Source: Anaerolineales bacterium
GTDB taxonomy: Bacteria; Chloroflexota; Anaerolineae; Anaerolineales; Villigracilaceae
Direction of reading: 5' to 3'
DNA: 64,000 nt
Assembly: GCA_030583885.1 (NCBI GenBank)
Contig: CP129480.1
Coordinates: 2,046,001 to 2,110,000, forward strand
The notes beneath the pieces are model-generated. The model worked only from the letters and a program-made list of their open reading frames with translations. It did not search any database and was not told the origin of the DNA. This document shows, piece by piece, positions 43,812 to 51,873 of the stretch; the stretch's first letter is position 1; each line of letters starts with the position of its first letter. The translations under genes were made by a program, and so were the position numbers.

Positions 43812-43939
43812 GAAGATTGGCGATAGCAAACAAACGTTTCAATCATTATTTGGTAAAGATGAAGTCAATGTCAAAGATTATGATTTCACAGCTTTAGCTG
43901 AGTTTCTTCCATAAAACAAAAAAGTTCGTAATTAAAAAT

Positions 43940-43982
43940 GCCGCCTAACGCAAGCCGTTCGACGGCTGGCTTGCGCAACAAT
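43940..43982 (+). repeat. attC-like site, right end missing
   Basis: GCCGCCTAAC (43940-43949) is followed by the hairpin GCAAGCCG-TTCGA-CGGCTGGCTTGC (43950-43974). No GTTRRRY box follows, so the site looks truncated on its right side. It separates the FGE gene from the next gene. Confidence 0.5.
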
Positions 43983-44009
43983 CTAATCAACAAATGCGAG
44001 AGAATGTAA

Positions 44010-44675
44010 ATGTCTAAACGAAAAACTGACCCTTTGCTTAAAGCGCTAAAAGAAGGAAAATCCTATACCTGGACAATTCCAGATGGTGGCAACTTAGCCT
44101 CAATGCGTGAAGCAGTAAAACATGGACAAACGCTAACAATGTCACCCATTGCAAATCCCAGTGAAATTCAAGTCGGTGATTTCGTACTTGTCAAATGGCA
44201 TCAAAGCGATATTTTTCATATCGTCGGTGAAATTCAAGATGGGCAGTTTCTTATTGTCAATAGTTTAGGCAAGGTTAATGGTTGGGTAAGCCCAAAAGAG
44301 ATTCTTGGCAGGGTAACGAAAATCATTGAACCTGAGCCTCGCCCAAGTGTAGAAGTCATGCTGGATGAATTAATGAGTACTTACCAAGCGATGATTGCTA
44401 CCGAACAAGCCTCCGATAGTGAAGCGCAACGAATGTTTGCAATTGTTGATGATTTACGCTGGTACGCTGAAAGAATCGGAAAGGAACGTTTGGATACAAT
44501 GCCCCGCTCCAATAAATGGAGTTTCCAGCAGAATCTATGGCGACTCACAAAACAAGCGAAAAAGGCGACAGCACCTGTTTCAAATCGTGTTCTCTATTTC
44601 ATTGATTGCGGCAAGGAATGCGTAGGGCTAGCCAGTGAGATATTTGCACTATTTGAATACAGCAGCTCAAATTAA
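44010..44675 (+). CDS. Protein with an S24/S26-peptidase-like fold start, unknown function
   Basis: 221 residues. The N-terminal part (IQVGDFVLVKWHQSDIFHIV, GEIQDGQFLIVNSLGKVNGW, VSPKEILGRV) follows the strand pattern of the S24/S26 domain but without a visible Ser/Lys catalytic pair. The C-terminal half is helical (MLDELMSTYQAMIATEQA). No secretion signal. It lies between two attC-like sites, as a single-gene cassette. Confidence 0.55.
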   Translation: MSKRKTDPLLKALKEGKSYTWTIPDGGNLASMREAVKHGQTLTMSPIANPSEIQVGDFVLVKWHQSDIFHIVGEIQDGQFLIVNSLGKVNGWVSPKEILGRVTKIIEPEPRPSVEVMLDELMSTYQAMIATEQASDSEAQRMFAIVDDLRWYAERIGKERLDTMPRSNKWSFQQNLWRLTKQAKKATAPVSNRVLYFIDCGKECVGLASEIFALFEYSSSN

Positions 44676-44835
44676 CCGAACAAAGCGTGGATGCGCCTTT
44701 AAAAGCCAATATCGCATTGAAAGCAACAGCTGGGCATTGCAATTGCGGGCATGGTTTTTGCATCCGGGCTGGATTGGGAAATTAGGCTGCCAAAGCCGGT
44801 TTGCCGGCTGAGGCTGAATCAAATAGTTGGGCGGC
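44675..44835 (+). repeat. Complete attC-like site, 161 bases
   Basis: It opens ACCGAACAAAGCG (44675-44687) and ends AGTTGGGCGGC (44825-44835). Inside, GGATGC (44689-44694) is inverted by GCATCC (44760-44765), and AAGCCGG/CCGGCT (44795-44811) forms a further hairpin. Ends and internal symmetry are those of an attC site. Confidence 0.6.
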
Positions 44836-44874
44836 TTATTGCTATTCCGAGTCGCAGACAGAAGGAAACACAAT

Positions 44875-45305
44875 ATGGCGAAATCGAATCACTCATGTTT
44901 TACCAAAGAGGTCATTACTGTAATCCTGCTGTGCTATGCCACTTCGGGCATTATCTTGTATTCGCAGGCAGGGCTATTCTTCGAGATCTGCCTTTGCCCG
45001 AATCGGAGCCTATTCGCTATCCTGCACTTGAGCTAGGATGGTTATCAACTGGCTTGATAGTCTCTCTCGGATTAGTCGCGAACGCTTATGCGGGTTGGAT
45101 ACCGCTTCCTCGTTGGCTCTATTATGTTGCAATCTACAGCGTTGTACTCATTCTCTTTATTGGCCTGCGTTATCCAACTCGGTCGCTGGGGCTGGCGTGG
45201 CCGTCGAAACGCGCTTGGCTTGCCTTGTTGGCCGCAGTATTTGTCAATATCGGTGCGGCTTGTCTCTTTCAAATTTTTCCTCCTGGTGAAAGTAATTTTA
45301 TATAA
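44875..45305 (+). pseudogene. Frameshifted, truncated membrane protein
   Basis: ATG 44875 (SD GAAGGAAA) reads MAKSNHSCFTKEVITVILLC, YATSGIILYSQAGLFFE. The coding sense then moves to another frame near 44978: RDLPLPESEPIRYPALEL, GWLSTGLIVSLGLVANAYAG, WIPLPRWLYYVAIYSVVLI. It stops at 45305 after about 135 residues. The hydrophobic pattern resembles the N-terminal half of CPBP-type proteins, but the catalytic motifs are missing. One frameshift and a lost C-terminus make it a pseudogene unless the sequence has an error. Confidence 0.5.
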
Positions 45306-45404
45306 TAAAATTGGCTTTGAGAGTATTGAAATAAATGAATATCCAAGTTATAAAAAGCAGATGCCTTCTCGATACAGGTCACGTGAAAAGGATTATGTAA
45401 TGTG

Positions 45405-45710
45405 ATGAAAACCAACTACTATGTATTTATCTATTTCCCCGGACCAAATTGGCTGACGAATCAACCTATAGCTAATCAGCCGCTGGCAGGTCATTTTCAA
45501 TATATGACCAGGCTTGAGGCGGAAGAAAAACTTGTTCTTGGCGGCGGGTTTACCGACGACAGCGGCGCAATGGGTATGTTGTTTGTATCAGATCTGGAAG
45601 AAGCGCGCGAAATCATAGAAAATGATCCTGCCATCAAAGAAGGAATAGTAACAGCACAATTACATCCTTATTTTGTAACTGTTGCCGGTAAAATTCAGAA
45701 AAGTGGCTAA
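45405..45710 (+). CDS. YciI-like protein
   Basis: 101 residues from ATG 45405 (GTG 45402 is an alternative). YYVFIYFPGPNWLTNQPI, HFQYMTRLEAEEKLVLGGGF, VSDLEEAREIIENDPAIKEG and TAQLHPYFV match the YciI dimeric alpha/beta-barrel family (fl....p....l..H..yl..l...G.l..gGp ... a...l..DPf...g). YciI proteins are small enzymes or ligand-binding proteins; the substrate is unknown. Confidence 0.75.
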   Translation: MKTNYYVFIYFPGPNWLTNQPIANQPLAGHFQYMTRLEAEEKLVLGGGFTDDSGAMGMLFVSDLEEAREIIENDPAIKEGIVTAQLHPYFVTVAGKIQKSG

Positions 45711-46014
45711 TGCTGTAGTTTTCGCTAATCATGGTTTTGGCAGAAGATGCAATCTACATTAGAAAAAACGTTTTTTTGCCACAGATTCTGTCAAGAGTTG
45801 GTTTAGCAAAAAATTAGGTTCTACCAACCATCATTGTTTGATGGTCTGTAAAAGCAGGTGAGTATTGCAAGTCAAAAGCGTGCCAACAAAACGTGCACAC
45901 ACACCTGACATCTGGGACTGCGCTTCGCGCAGACTCCCACAGATTATCTAACCGAATAAAGATATTCGCGCTATATTTTCTCTTTGAAACCAAATTCAAA
46001 AAGGAGATATAGCT
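45711..46014. other. Intergenic region with one strong hairpin
   Basis: No gene seen. CTGCGC-TTC-GCGCAG, extended by GGGA/TCCC, lies at 45914-45938, preceded by ACACCTGACATCTGGGACT, which recalls the interior of the attC-like sites (CACCTGACGCTGGGGACT). An SD AAGGAGAT serves the recombinase fragment at 46015. Confidence 0.45.
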
Positions 46015-46637
46015 ATGGGTGCGTTAAGACAAAAGATGATCGAAGATATGCAGTTGAAGGGACTGGCAGTTCGAACGCAGGAGGCCTATGTAAATGCCGT
46101 GCTGCAATTGAGCAGACACTGCAAGAAGTCACCCGATTGTATTGATGAAGAGGAGCTTCGAGATTACTTTTTGTACTTGAAAAATGAGGAACGCGTGGCT
46201 GACAGTACTTTCTCCATTGCCTTATGCGGGATCAAGTTCTTCTATGAGCAGACCTTGAAGAAGGATTGGCATACCCTGCAGCTTGTCCGTCCGGATCGGA
46301 AGAAAAAACTGCCCGTTGTTTTCAGTCTGGATGAAGTGAAGCGGGTACTGGATTGTGTCCATCGTTTTCAATATCAAGTTTGCTTGAAGACGATCTATGC
46401 GTGTGGACTGCGCTTGCTGGAAGGGACCTGCTTGCGCGTGAAAGATATCGAAAGCGACCGCAAGATGATCCATGTGGTTCAGGGAAAAGGTGGCAAAGAC
46501 CGCTATGTACCTTTGCCCAACCATACCTTGATGCTGTTACGTCATCATTGGCGCTCACATCGCGATCCCACCTGGATGTTTCCTGCTCGAAACGGGCTGG
46601 CCGCCATGGATGAGACCGCACTCCAGAAAGCGGTTCG
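46015..46637 (+). pseudogene. Tyrosine recombinase, C-terminus missing (IS91-associated type)
   Basis: The frame begins MGALRQKMIEDMQLKGLAVR, TQEAYVNAVLQLSRHCKKSP and DEEELRDYFLYLKNEERVAD, the core-binding domain of recombinases that accompany IS91-like transposases. It keeps the first catalytic arginine region (CGLRLLEGTCLRVKDIE) and KGGKDRYVPL. The similarity ends near [12 protein letters not shown]; HxxR and the catalytic tyrosine are absent, and the frame runs on into antisense uracil-glycosylase sequence. It cannot be an active enzyme. Confidence 0.75.
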
Positions 46638-46835
46638 AGCCGTGCGCACCGGGAGCCAGCCCACCACCAGCACGCGCGCACGCGGATCGCCAAAACCCGG
46701 CACTGGCTTGCCCCAATATTCATGATCTTTATATGCCTTACGCTTGACCCGCGCCACTTCCTCGCGCCATTCCACCAGGCGTGGACATTTGCGGCAGGAG
46801 ATGATTTGTTGATTGTGTTGTTCGAGGTCCGTCAT
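46634..46835 (-). pseudogene. Uracil-DNA glycosylase (family 4/5), N-terminal fragment
   Basis: On the minus strand from 46835: [56 protein letters not shown]. After a one-base frameshift it continues [18 protein letters not shown] holds half of the iron-sulfur cysteines and GFGDP...LVVGLAP..HG.NR is the catalytic start of these enzymes. Similarity ends where the recombinase fragment begins, so about two-thirds of the gene is gone. Confidence 0.8.
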
Positions 46836-46856
46836 CCTTTGATTGTATACTGGAAT

Positions 46857-46885
46857 TTGTAACTTTTTACGGAATCTCTCATACT
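46857..46885 (+). promoter_or_regulatory. Possible promoter of the sigma/anti-sigma pair
   Basis: TTGTAA (46857-46862), 17 bases, CATACT (46880-46885), each four of six to consensus, 17 bases before ATG 46902. No clear ECF-type promoter was seen. Confidence 0.3.
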
Positions 46886-46901
46886 ATAGATAGAGACGTT
46901 C

Positions 46902-47387
46902 ATGCTTAGCTTCGAAGAATTATTCGTATCCTATTCTCCAGACGTGTATCGCTTTGCCAACTGGCTTTCCGGCAATGCGGACGATGCCGAGGATATTACC
47001 GCCGAAACCTTTACCCGCGCCTGGATGAATTTCGACATCATAAGAACCGAGACCTTGAAGGCTTATTTATTTACGATCGCACGCAATATTTTCCTGGAAT
47101 CGTTGAGGAAGCGTCGAGAGCATGAAGCATTAAACGACGCCCACCCAGACCCGCACCCCGCCATAGAGGCGGTTCTGGAAACACAAAGTGAGCTTGATCA
47201 AATCCGCGCCACATTGCTTACACTGACTGAAATCGACCGGTCTGCCTTTGTGATGCGGGTCCAACATGACCTGCCGTATGCTGAAATTGCGCGCGTCTTA
47301 CAACTCTCTGAGGGCGCCGTAAAGGTCAAGGTTCATCGCGTGCGAAAGTTACTATTCGCCGTTCATTCAAAAAAGGAGACAGCATGA
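46902..47387 (+). CDS. ECF-type RNA polymerase sigma factor
   Basis: 161 residues, the usual size of an ECF factor. Region 2 is at about 4-70 (FEELFVSYSPDVYRFANWLS, DAEDITAETFTRAWMN, LKAYLFTIARNIFLESLRKR). Region 4 is at about 100-155 (LTEIDRSAFVMRVQHDLPYA, EIARVLQLSEGAVKVKVHRV). It directs RNA polymerase to a small regulon, probably in response to an envelope signal, and is coupled to the anti-sigma gene by an ATGA overlap. Confidence 0.88.
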   Translation: MLSFEELFVSYSPDVYRFANWLSGNADDAEDITAETFTRAWMNFDIIRTETLKAYLFTIARNIFLESLRKRREHEALNDAHPDPHPAIEAVLETQSELDQIRATLLTLTEIDRSAFVMRVQHDLPYAEIARVLQLSEGAVKVKVHRVRKLLFAVHSKKETA

Positions 47388-47722
47388 AAGAAATCAGCAG
47401 GGATGTTATTTTGGATATCCTGCCTCTGTATCTAGCTGGAGAGGTCAGTGCAGAGACAGCCGCGCTGGTCAAAAAATATCTTGAGACCGACCCAGAACTG
47501 GCAGAGACCGCCAAGGAAATGGCAAAAGCCGATGGGCTTAATAAAGTTCCCATCCCATTTAGAAAGGAAGCAGCCATGGAAACCTATCAGGAAGCCAAAA
47601 AATGGATGACGATCCGCACGCTGGGACTTGCCTTGATCGCTGGCATGGTCTTGATGTGTTTTTTCCTTGTCATGCTGGTCGGGGGATCAATCGAAAGCTT
47701 AAGACATTTCTTTGGACCATAG
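47384..47722 (+). CDS. Putative anti-sigma factor (membrane-anchored)
   Basis: 112 residues overlapping the sigma gene. RDVILDILPLYLAGEVSAET, AALVKKYLETDPELAE is the pattern of zf-HC2-like anti-sigma N-terminal domains (lLPlYl.GE.s......v..hL..dp..), here without the zinc-binding cysteines. One transmembrane helix follows (LGLALIAGMVLMCFFLVMLV) and the extracytoplasmic part is very short. It probably holds the sigma factor at the membrane. Confidence 0.72.
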   Translation: MKEISRDVILDILPLYLAGEVSAETAALVKKYLETDPELAETAKEMAKADGLNKVPIPFRKEAAMETYQEAKKWMTIRTLGLALIAGMVLMCFFLVMLVGGSIESLRHFFGP

Positions 47723-47724
47723 AA

Positions 47725-47734
47725 GTTCGGCGGC
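47725..47734 (+). repeat. attC-like core only
   Basis: GTTCGGCGGC three bases after the anti-sigma stop and 31 bases before the next start. The left part of the site is not visible, so it may be a deletion scar. Confidence 0.4.
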
Positions 47735-47764
47735 TCACTCGAAAATGAAAAACGAAGGAGATAA

Positions 47765-48610
47765 ATGACATCCAAGACTAAAGGAATAATAGTTTATCTA
47801 TTACTTGCTTTTGGTGTTGCATGGATACCACTAACAATTCAATGGATGTTGGGTTTGCGTGGTCCAAGTGAAGACGCAACTTTCTGGGATTATGTAGTTT
47901 TTTTGCTACTAACCCTGCCAACTTCCTTCGGGCCAGCAATTGGCGCGATCGTAGTTCGTAAGTGGATCACGCGCGAAGGCTTTGCCGATGCCGGTTTAAG
48001 TCTGAATCTACGCCAGGGATGGAAGTACTATTTGTTTGCACTAATTTATCCCGCAATTGTAGTACCAGGGACGTTGATTTTGGCGAGGATCATAAGCGGT
48101 GAACAGCCAGATTTTTCCGATCTTACAGTGGCGTCGCTGGCGCAAATGATAATCATCGCAATCATTTCTACCCCCATTGTATGGGGGGAAGAATTCGGTT
48201 GGCGCGGCTACCTGCAAGTTCGCTTGTTGGCAGATCAGCCATTAAAGGCAGCTATCGCCACCGGCTTGATTTGGGCAATCTGGCACTTTCCGATGATTCT
48301 GATGGGGTTTTTATTCTCAGGGAACCCACTCGGTTTGGTCTTGTTTCCCATCAATATGATAATTACATCGCTGTTGTATGGCTGGTTCCAATTGCGTTCC
48401 GGTAGTATTTGGGCTGTAAGTCTTGCCCATGCAGCCGGAAACACGATGGTCACGCCACTTCTCTCGTCACTGTTACCCCAATTAGCCTGGCCACTAGTCT
48501 GGGCAGGGTATCGTTTGCCAATACTCGCATTATTGAGCTTGTGGATAATCCTGAGCGGCCAACTCAAGTCACAAACTCAGGTAGCGGATGATATCGAAGG
48601 TGCCGCCTAA
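47765..48610 (+). CDS. CPBP-family intramembrane metalloprotease 2
   Basis: 281 residues, about eight transmembrane helices. Catalytic motifs GEEFGWRGYLQV (EExxxR), WAIWHFPMIL and SLAHAAGN are at the same relative places as in the protease at 42102; the two share GEE(V/F)GWRG and W.(L/I)WH.PMILMG. Bounded by an attC-like core on the left (47725) and by a complete site whose first bases overlap its stop codon (48602), so it is a clean single-gene cassette. Confidence 0.85.
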   Translation: MTSKTKGIIVYLLLAFGVAWIPLTIQWMLGLRGPSEDATFWDYVVFLLLTLPTSFGPAIGAIVVRKWITREGFADAGLSLNLRQGWKYYLFALIYPAIVVPGTLILARIISGEQPDFSDLTVASLAQMIIIAIISTPIVWGEEFGWRGYLQVRLLADQPLKAAIATGLIWAIWHFPMILMGFLFSGNPLGLVLFPINMIITSLLYGWFQLRSGSIWAVSLAHAAGNTMVTPLLSSLLPQLAWPLVWAGYRLPILALLSLWIILSGQLKSQTQVADDIEGAA

Positions 48611-48944
48611 CCCACGCTGCACTTGGCCGGGGCTATGCCCCGTAGGTAAGCGATGCGATTTTCGGCAATTCAACCGAGGTAAAGCCGCGTCAGAGTCTAT
48701 CCCGCCCCAGCGCGGGTATCCCACTCGCTTCGCTCGGGGACGATGACGCAAACCGTTTAGACTGTCGAAAAAGTCCCTTTTCAAAAATTGTTTTTGAAAA
48801 GTGGGAAGGGAACATCAAAAAACGCCTGATATTTGGTGCTCCACACAACATTTTGGTAAGAGTTGGATATTTTATAGCCTATTGTGGGAGATTTTTGTGA
48901 AAATTTTTCAAACAAAGGGTCTTTCGACAGTCTCGTTAGGCGGC
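48602..48944 (+). repeat. attC-like site interrupted by a miniature element
   Basis: It starts GCCGCCTAAC (48602-48611), holds GGGGC/GCCCC and other hairpins and the conserved GACGCAAACCGTT (48745-48757). It resumes after the inserted element (48758-48933) and ends CGTTAGGCGGC (48934-48944). Without the insert it is about 163 bases. Confidence 0.6.
48758..48933 (+). mobile_element. Miniature inverted-repeat element, copy 2
   Basis: 176 bases, non-coding. Ends TAGACTGTCGAAAAAG and CTTTCGACAGTCT are inverted, and CGTT flanks it on both sides (48754-48757, 48934-48937). The outer 50 or so bases at each end match copy 1, including TTTTTGAAAAGTGGGA and GTGGGAGATTTTTGTGAAA. Confidence 0.7.
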
Positions 48945-49130
48945 AGGATTAAATCATGTCCATTTCTTCATATCTCGAGAAGTTGTCAAAAATTACAGAG
49001 GCTATACTACACTCGCCATTTGAGTGGTGTCATGTGAATGGCGGTTCTGTGGTTCTTCAGGACGCGACAAAGGATGGCGGCACAAAAGGTGGAACTTTTC
49101 AAGTCCAGGACTTTGCAATTGCCAAATATC
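48935..49130 (+). repeat. Duplicated cassette start, copy 2 (partner 42981-43176)
   Basis: 195 of 196 bases match the partner, beginning at GTTAGGCGGC. The difference is one A/G substitution in the codon for Gln near residue 36. Confidence 0.9.
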
Positions 49131-49795
49131 CAATTACAAATTTACAATATGAAAGATTTATCAAGAATTCAAATGGCTTTGCCAATACCCATTGGTGGAA
49201 ATTTTCTTCCGAAGCAGTGCAGTGGCGGAAGGATCATAAAAATCCAAAGCCGCCTGCATTTAATGATTCTGATTTACCTCGCACGCGTGTCAGCTGGTTT
49301 GATAGCATGGCTTTTTGTTCTTGGCTTTCAGCAGAATTAAAGAACACATTGCATGATGATAAACCAATGAATATTCATAATGTATTCACATGGATTACTC
49401 GTCTTCCCACTGAACAAGAATGGCAACGTGCGGCGATAGGTGATACTGGGTGGTGTTATCCTTGGGGCAATACTTTGGATGAGACACGTGGAAACTATGG
49501 CAATAATGTTGGACAACCCAGTAATGTTGACAAGTATTCTGCGGGAAAAAGTATATTTGGTGTTATGGACATGACAGGGAACTTGTGGGAGAGATGTTTG
49601 ACAGGTTGGAACCAGGAAATCATTGACATTGGTGGATATACGTATCGAATTATCAAAGGAGGGGCATGGAATATTGGCAATCCAGATTATTTGCGTTCAA
49701 AGGATCGCGGATGTCATCCCCCTCGCGGACAGCTTAACGATTGTGGGTTTCGCGTGCTTCTTGATTTAGGTTTACAATCGCAAAAAGCCACCTAA
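48956..49795 (+). CDS. FGE-sulfatase (C-type-lectin fold) protein 2
   Basis: 279 residues with the same domain order as the protein at 43002: SYLEKLSKITEAILHSPFEW, AKYPITNLQYERFIKNSNGF, RVSWFDSMAFCSWLSAEL, RLPTEQEWQRAAIG, GVMDMTGNLWERC and IKGGAWNI ... RGQLNDCGFRV. The oxidase cysteines are again missing. The first 58 residues are almost identical to protein 1, the remainder only moderately alike. It lies between attC-like ends at 48935 and 49787. Confidence 0.85.
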   Translation: MSISSYLEKLSKITEAILHSPFEWCHVNGGSVVLQDATKDGGTKGGTFQVQDFAIAKYPITNLQYERFIKNSNGFANTHWWKFSSEAVQWRKDHKNPKPPAFNDSDLPRTRVSWFDSMAFCSWLSAELKNTLHDDKPMNIHNVFTWITRLPTEQEWQRAAIGDTGWCYPWGNTLDETRGNYGNNVGQPSNVDKYSAGKSIFGVMDMTGNLWERCLTGWNQEIIDIGGYTYRIIKGGAWNIGNPDYLRSKDRGCHPPRGQLNDCGFRVLLDLGLQSQKAT

Positions 49796-49830
49796 CAAAG
49801 CATCCAAAGAAACCGCGAATCCGGCTAAAA
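49787..49830 (+). repeat. attC-like left end only
   Basis: GCCACCTAACAAAGC (49787-49801) overlaps the FGE 2 stop. No GTTRRRY box is found before the next gene, so the right side is missing. Confidence 0.4.
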
Positions 49831-49860
49831 ATGTGATTTTCAAGTATGTTTTGGATAAAA

Positions 49861-50442
49861 ATGACAGAGCCTTTCACTTTCCTATCGCCTTTATCCCCGC
49901 AAGATTGCAAGCAGCGGTTAGAGAAACTTGCCAAGAAGCGACATTTTTATTTCTCATCAGGAAGTTTTATTCTCCATGTCAAAATTGATTCTATTAAAGC
50001 CAGCCAGGATGGTTTCAAACTTTTTATTTTATGTAGCCCCGAAAGATTCAGGAGCCATGCTTTTGTTTACTTCAAGTTGATCGGGCAAATTCACCCATCA
50101 GAAAAAGGAACGACAATTCAACTTCGGCTTCAATTATCGAAACCCTTTTCAAAATTTGACTGGGGATTCCTCGTTTTCTCGTTACTAATTTACGCGTTTG
50201 CCTTCTTTGGTGTCGTTATCGCCATCCTATCATCGAATTTATGGGAAGGCTTGCTGATCGGCGTGGTGGTTGGGGGGGCAGGCGCTGGCTATGCTTGGCG
50301 ACTTTACCAAACTTATATATTGGGGGCAGCAAAGATTCCAACGTTAGTTTATCAAGCGCTTCAACAGGATTCACCTGAAAAACCACAAGGGCAAGACGCG
50401 AAACCGTCAGAGTGGGTCTCGACCTTGTCTGATACGCAATAA
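49861..50442 (+). CDS. Membrane protein of unknown function
   Basis: 193 residues from ATG 49861 (an upstream ATG at 49846 is possible). The N-terminal domain looks like a soluble alpha/beta unit (LSPQDCKQRLEKLAKKRHFY, PERFRSHAFVYFKLIGQI). Two transmembrane helices follow (FLVFSLLIYAFAFFGVVIAI, LIGVVVGGAGAGYAWRLY) with a short polar tail. No family recognised. Confidence 0.55.
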   Translation: MTEPFTFLSPLSPQDCKQRLEKLAKKRHFYFSSGSFILHVKIDSIKASQDGFKLFILCSPERFRSHAFVYFKLIGQIHPSEKGTTIQLRLQLSKPFSKFDWGFLVFSLLIYAFAFFGVVIAILSSNLWEGLLIGVVVGGAGAGYAWRLYQTYILGAAKIPTLVYQALQQDSPEKPQGQDAKPSEWVSTLSDTQ

Positions 50443-50586
50443 GTCCAACATCGAAGATATGTGACTGGGTCATCAAGATTGCGACGTTCCGGTAACATTG
50501 GGAGTGGAAACATGTAAAACGATATTTCAGCCGCACAAAATCCTGTTTTTCATGCAAGGCTGACCAAATTATTCAAAACGGACTGG

Positions 50587-51222
50587 ATGGTTGTCACGTT
50601 TATCCTGCTCCTTCATATCACGTTGATGTTCGTCGAGCGTACCATCGCGCTGGTTGTCCTCTGGCTGTGCATCATTTTCCTGCTCCAAAAAACGGGACGG
50701 CGGACGATTGGCCTGCGCGCGCCCGCCCATTGGGGTTGGTGGCTGGCCGCGCCCGTCGTTGGGCTGCTCATGGTCGGGTTGACGGCGGCAGCTTTATGGC
50801 TGCTGTTCGGCTGGACGGAGCAGAACCTTTTTTACGATATGGCCCATGCAGTGGGCTGGTCGTTTAATTTGCTAGGGAGCGAGTCCCCGCTTTGGGCGCG
50901 CTGGGCGCTGCTGGCATTCGCCTGGCTCTCCAGCCCGTTTTTGGAAGAACCGCTCTTTCGTGGTTTCGCCCAATCGATTTACAGACAAAAAGTCGGCTTG
51001 GTGTGGGCCATCCTGCTCCAATCCGGCCTGTTTGCACTGGTGCATCCGTTCACCAGCCTGTCCTGGCCCCTTTCCATCTTCGCCACCGGGGTGGTGTATG
51101 GGCTGCTGGCAAAATACAGCCGATCGATTTGGCCGGCGGCGCTTGCCCATATCGCGTACAATTTAGGTATCGTTTGGATATCCTTTCGATTCATGCCGCA
51201 GTTTGTGTTCCAGGCATGGTAA
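50587..51222 (+). CDS. CPBP-family intramembrane metalloprotease 3
   Basis: 211 residues, shorter than the other two. Motifs: FLEEPLFRGFAQSI (EExxxR), GLFALVHPF (H) and ALAHIAYNLG. About six transmembrane helices. The spacing of the motifs matches the family; the substrate is unknown. It is one of four complete CPBP genes in 14 kb. Confidence 0.83.
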   Translation: MVVTFILLLHITLMFVERTIALVVLWLCIIFLLQKTGRRTIGLRAPAHWGWWLAAPVVGLLMVGLTAAALWLLFGWTEQNLFYDMAHAVGWSFNLLGSESPLWARWALLAFAWLSSPFLEEPLFRGFAQSIYRQKVGLVWAILLQSGLFALVHPFTSLSWPLSIFATGVVYGLLAKYSRSIWPAALAHIAYNLGIVWISFRFMPQFVFQAW

Positions 51223-51252
51223 TTTCGCTCGCATTGATATGGCGGTGACGAC

Positions 51253-51783
51253 ATGAACCTGAACAAGAAGGTAATGTATGCCCTTTCGGCGCTATTCGTG
51301 ACATCGCTGCTCGTCTTGTTTGCCAACTTTTACTTGCGCAAACAAGACAATGAAAAACTTTACTCGCAAGATGGGTTTACTTTCTGCCTTGAGAACCGTG
51401 ACCCCGAACAAGCCATCGCGATTCTCAAGGACATTCTTGTGCGCGGGCTGCCGCGATACATGGAATTGCCGGAAGACTATCCACTTGTCGAGGTACTTAA
51501 TATTGAGCCATATCCCGTTTCCACGAGCGCTATGGATGCGTATCGAACATCCTATCGGCTTGTCGTTGATGCAGAAACCCATCCGATAGAATTCTTTTAT
51601 CGAACAGAGAACGAACACGATTCCCGGTTCTGGCCCGGCTTTAAAATCTACCTGGCGGCTCATTGCCGGTGGAGAAACTCCGACGCCCAATTTCCCCCGC
51701 TTATTGTAGTGTTTGTCAGGGAGGCAAGTTTACAGCAAATTGTCCATCAGGTCTTACTGGATGCCACGCGCGAGTGTCCATGA
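51253..51783 (+). CDS. Membrane-anchored protein of unknown function
   Basis: 176 residues with an N-terminal transmembrane helix (VMYALSALFVTSLLVLFANF) and an extracytoplasmic mixed domain (LENRDPEQAIAILKDILV, RTSYRLVVDAETHPIEFF, FWPGFKIYLAAHCRW). It starts 30 bases after the CPBP gene. No family recognised. Confidence 0.5.
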   Translation: MNLNKKVMYALSALFVTSLLVLFANFYLRKQDNEKLYSQDGFTFCLENRDPEQAIAILKDILVRGLPRYMELPEDYPLVEVLNIEPYPVSTSAMDAYRTSYRLVVDAETHPIEFFYRTENEHDSRFWPGFKIYLAAHCRWRNSDAQFPPLIVVFVREASLQQIVHQVLLDATRECP

Positions 51784-51873
51784 CGAGTCCAATATAAAAA
51801 GACCCGTTTCTTACTACAGAGACACGGAGATCTTCTTCATAAACTTCCTTCTCTTTGAAAGGAATAGAGAAAC

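Noticed and set aside
43002..49795. Diversity-generating retroelement targets (FGE/C-lectin-fold variable proteins)
   Set aside because: The fold is right and two related genes exist, but no reverse transcriptase and no template repeat is visible, and the conserved block is at the N-terminus rather than a variable C-terminus.
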